The notes under the pieces: generated by a model
Database searches by the model: none
The model's input: only the letters and a program-made list of their open reading frames with translations
Told to the model about the DNA's origin: nothing
In this document: piece after piece, positions 63,367 to 64,000 of the stretch
How the letters are laid out: every line of letters starts with the position of its first letter
How positions within the stretch are numbered: position 1 is the first letter of the stretch
Position numbers and translations under genes: made by a program
DNA from: Eudorina sp. 2006-703-Eu-15
Lineage: Eukaryota; Chlorophyta; Chlorophyceae; Chlamydomonadales; Volvocaceae
Assembly: GCA_003117195.1 (NCBI GenBank)
Contig: BDSI01000106.1
Span: 388,452-452,451, forward strand
Reading direction: 5' to 3'
Length of the DNA stretch: 64,000 nt

Positions 63367-64000
63367 TTGCCGCGATCAACCCCTCCACGCGCTTCCCTCC
63401 GTCTTCCCTCTCCGCGTCCGAAGCCCGAACTCCACGAGCAACGGCAACGCCTACACGATCTCCATCACATCGATTGGCGTGGGAAGCGCCACCGTGCAGA
63501 AGACCCCAATGAGGCCCTGGCGCACGCCCTGCTGGAGACCGTGCGCCAAGCCCTGGACGACGACAGCGAGTTCGCCGACGCCCATGCCGCCGCGGGGCAC
63601 TCCCCGCGGAATTCCCACGGCGGTCTCGGCCTCGGCCGCCGACTGGCCCAAAGCAATCAGCCCAGCGCAGGCGCCTACAACCAAACGCGCGCAACCCACA
63701 GCAACCTCGACCTCCCTCCCTTCCTGGAGTCTGACCCAGACCCGATAGCGTACGTGCGAGTGGACGGCCGTCAGACCTACGAGCCGCCCTTCAAACGACA
63801 CCGCAAATGGCCAGCAGCAGTCCTGTCCGTGACCCCCGAGGAGCTGCGCCGCCATATGGCGGCGCCGACCAGCCTGCTGGCGTTGAAGTCCGCGTGGCTG
63901 GCCGACCCAGCTGCACTCATGGCTTGGCACGCACCGCTGCTTGAGCACGAGCAGCCTCCTCCTCCTCCGCCTCCTCCTCCTCCTCCGCCGCCGCCGCCGT
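63367..64000 (+). CDS. Partial unidentified protein, proline-rich, runs off the window
   Basis: An open frame starts after a likely acceptor (ACACAG at 63361-63366) and continues without a stop to the last base, about 211 codons, with strong coding bias. There is no suitable start codon near its beginning, so it is an internal or terminal exon. Readable parts include ALAHALLETVRQALDDDSEF, YVRVDGRQTYEPPFKRHRK and VTPEELRRHMAAP. It ends in a run of at least 14 prolines encoded by CCT/CCG repeats. The composition (basic patch, low-complexity Pro tract) gives no function; the frame is the evidence. Antisense frames in the same region are shadows. Confidence 0.5.
   Translation, partial: MPRSTPPRASLRLPSPRPKPELHEQRQRLHDLHHIDWRGKRHRAEDPNEALAHALLETVRQALDDDSEFADAHAAAGHSPRNSHGGLGLGRRLAQSNQPSAGAYNQTRATHSNLDLPPFLESDPDPIAYVRVDGRQTYEPPFKRHRKWPAAVLSVTPEELRRHMAAPTSLLALKSAWLADPAALMAWHAPLLEHEQPPPPPPPPPPPPPPP

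Overview
The window is nuclear DNA from a eukaryotic green alga, most likely a volvocine (Chlamydomonas/Volvox-type) species. The evidence is genes split into many short exons with GT-AG introns of 60 to over 2000 bp, strong G/C preference at third codon positions in exons, abundant intronic minisatellites, and the gene content. All exon structures below were worked out by hand from reading frame, splice sites and phase. For the four best genes the exon lengths sum to an exact multiple of three.

Layout. (1) 1411-12137 is a divergent pair: a complete katanin p80 (PF15/KATNB1-type) gene on the minus strand and a complete cytosolic lysyl-tRNA synthetase on the plus strand, with 427 bp between their start codons. 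A 2.3-kb intron of the synthetase carries a repeat family. (2) 12.1-17.7 kb is sparse. It holds the last exons of an unidentified minus-strand gene with a membrane segment, and a small single-exon secreted protein made of 26-residue di-cysteine (galaxin-like) repeats. (3) 17.7-29.6 kb holds two tandem paralogues of a Mn-type cation diffusion facilitator (MTP) with the same eight-exon structure and different C-terminal tails. Both show duplicated splice-donor modules after exon 6, and the second has an ~640-bp minisatellite of 11-bp units in intron 4. (4) 33.3-45.3 kb is one large minus-strand gene of 18 exons (~1492 aa) coding for ankyrin repeats, a probable SPRY-like domain, more ankyrin repeats and a C-terminal kinase with all catalytic motifs. 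(5) 45.8-47.8 kb is a plus-strand polytopic membrane protein, tentatively of the CREST hydrolase superfamily. (6) 51.6-53.8 kb is an unidentified minus-strand gene with an in-frame Tyr-Tyr-Val microsatellite and one apparent frameshift. (7) 54.8-59.8 kb is a plus-strand coiled-coil plus PD-(D/E)XK nuclease-like protein resembling Crinkler/RHS-type proteins, with an in-frame stop in an otherwise open exon. (8) 63.4 kb to the end is an exon of an unidentified proline-rich protein that runs off the window.

The genes do not form a pathway. They cover housekeeping (synthetase), cilia and microtubules (katanin), metal transport (MTPs), signalling (ankyrin-kinase) and lineage-specific or mobile-element-associated functions. 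The intergenic stretches contain dispersed repeats, including a family with a short hairpin, TGTAA and an ATTC-rich tail that looks like a retroelement 3' end.
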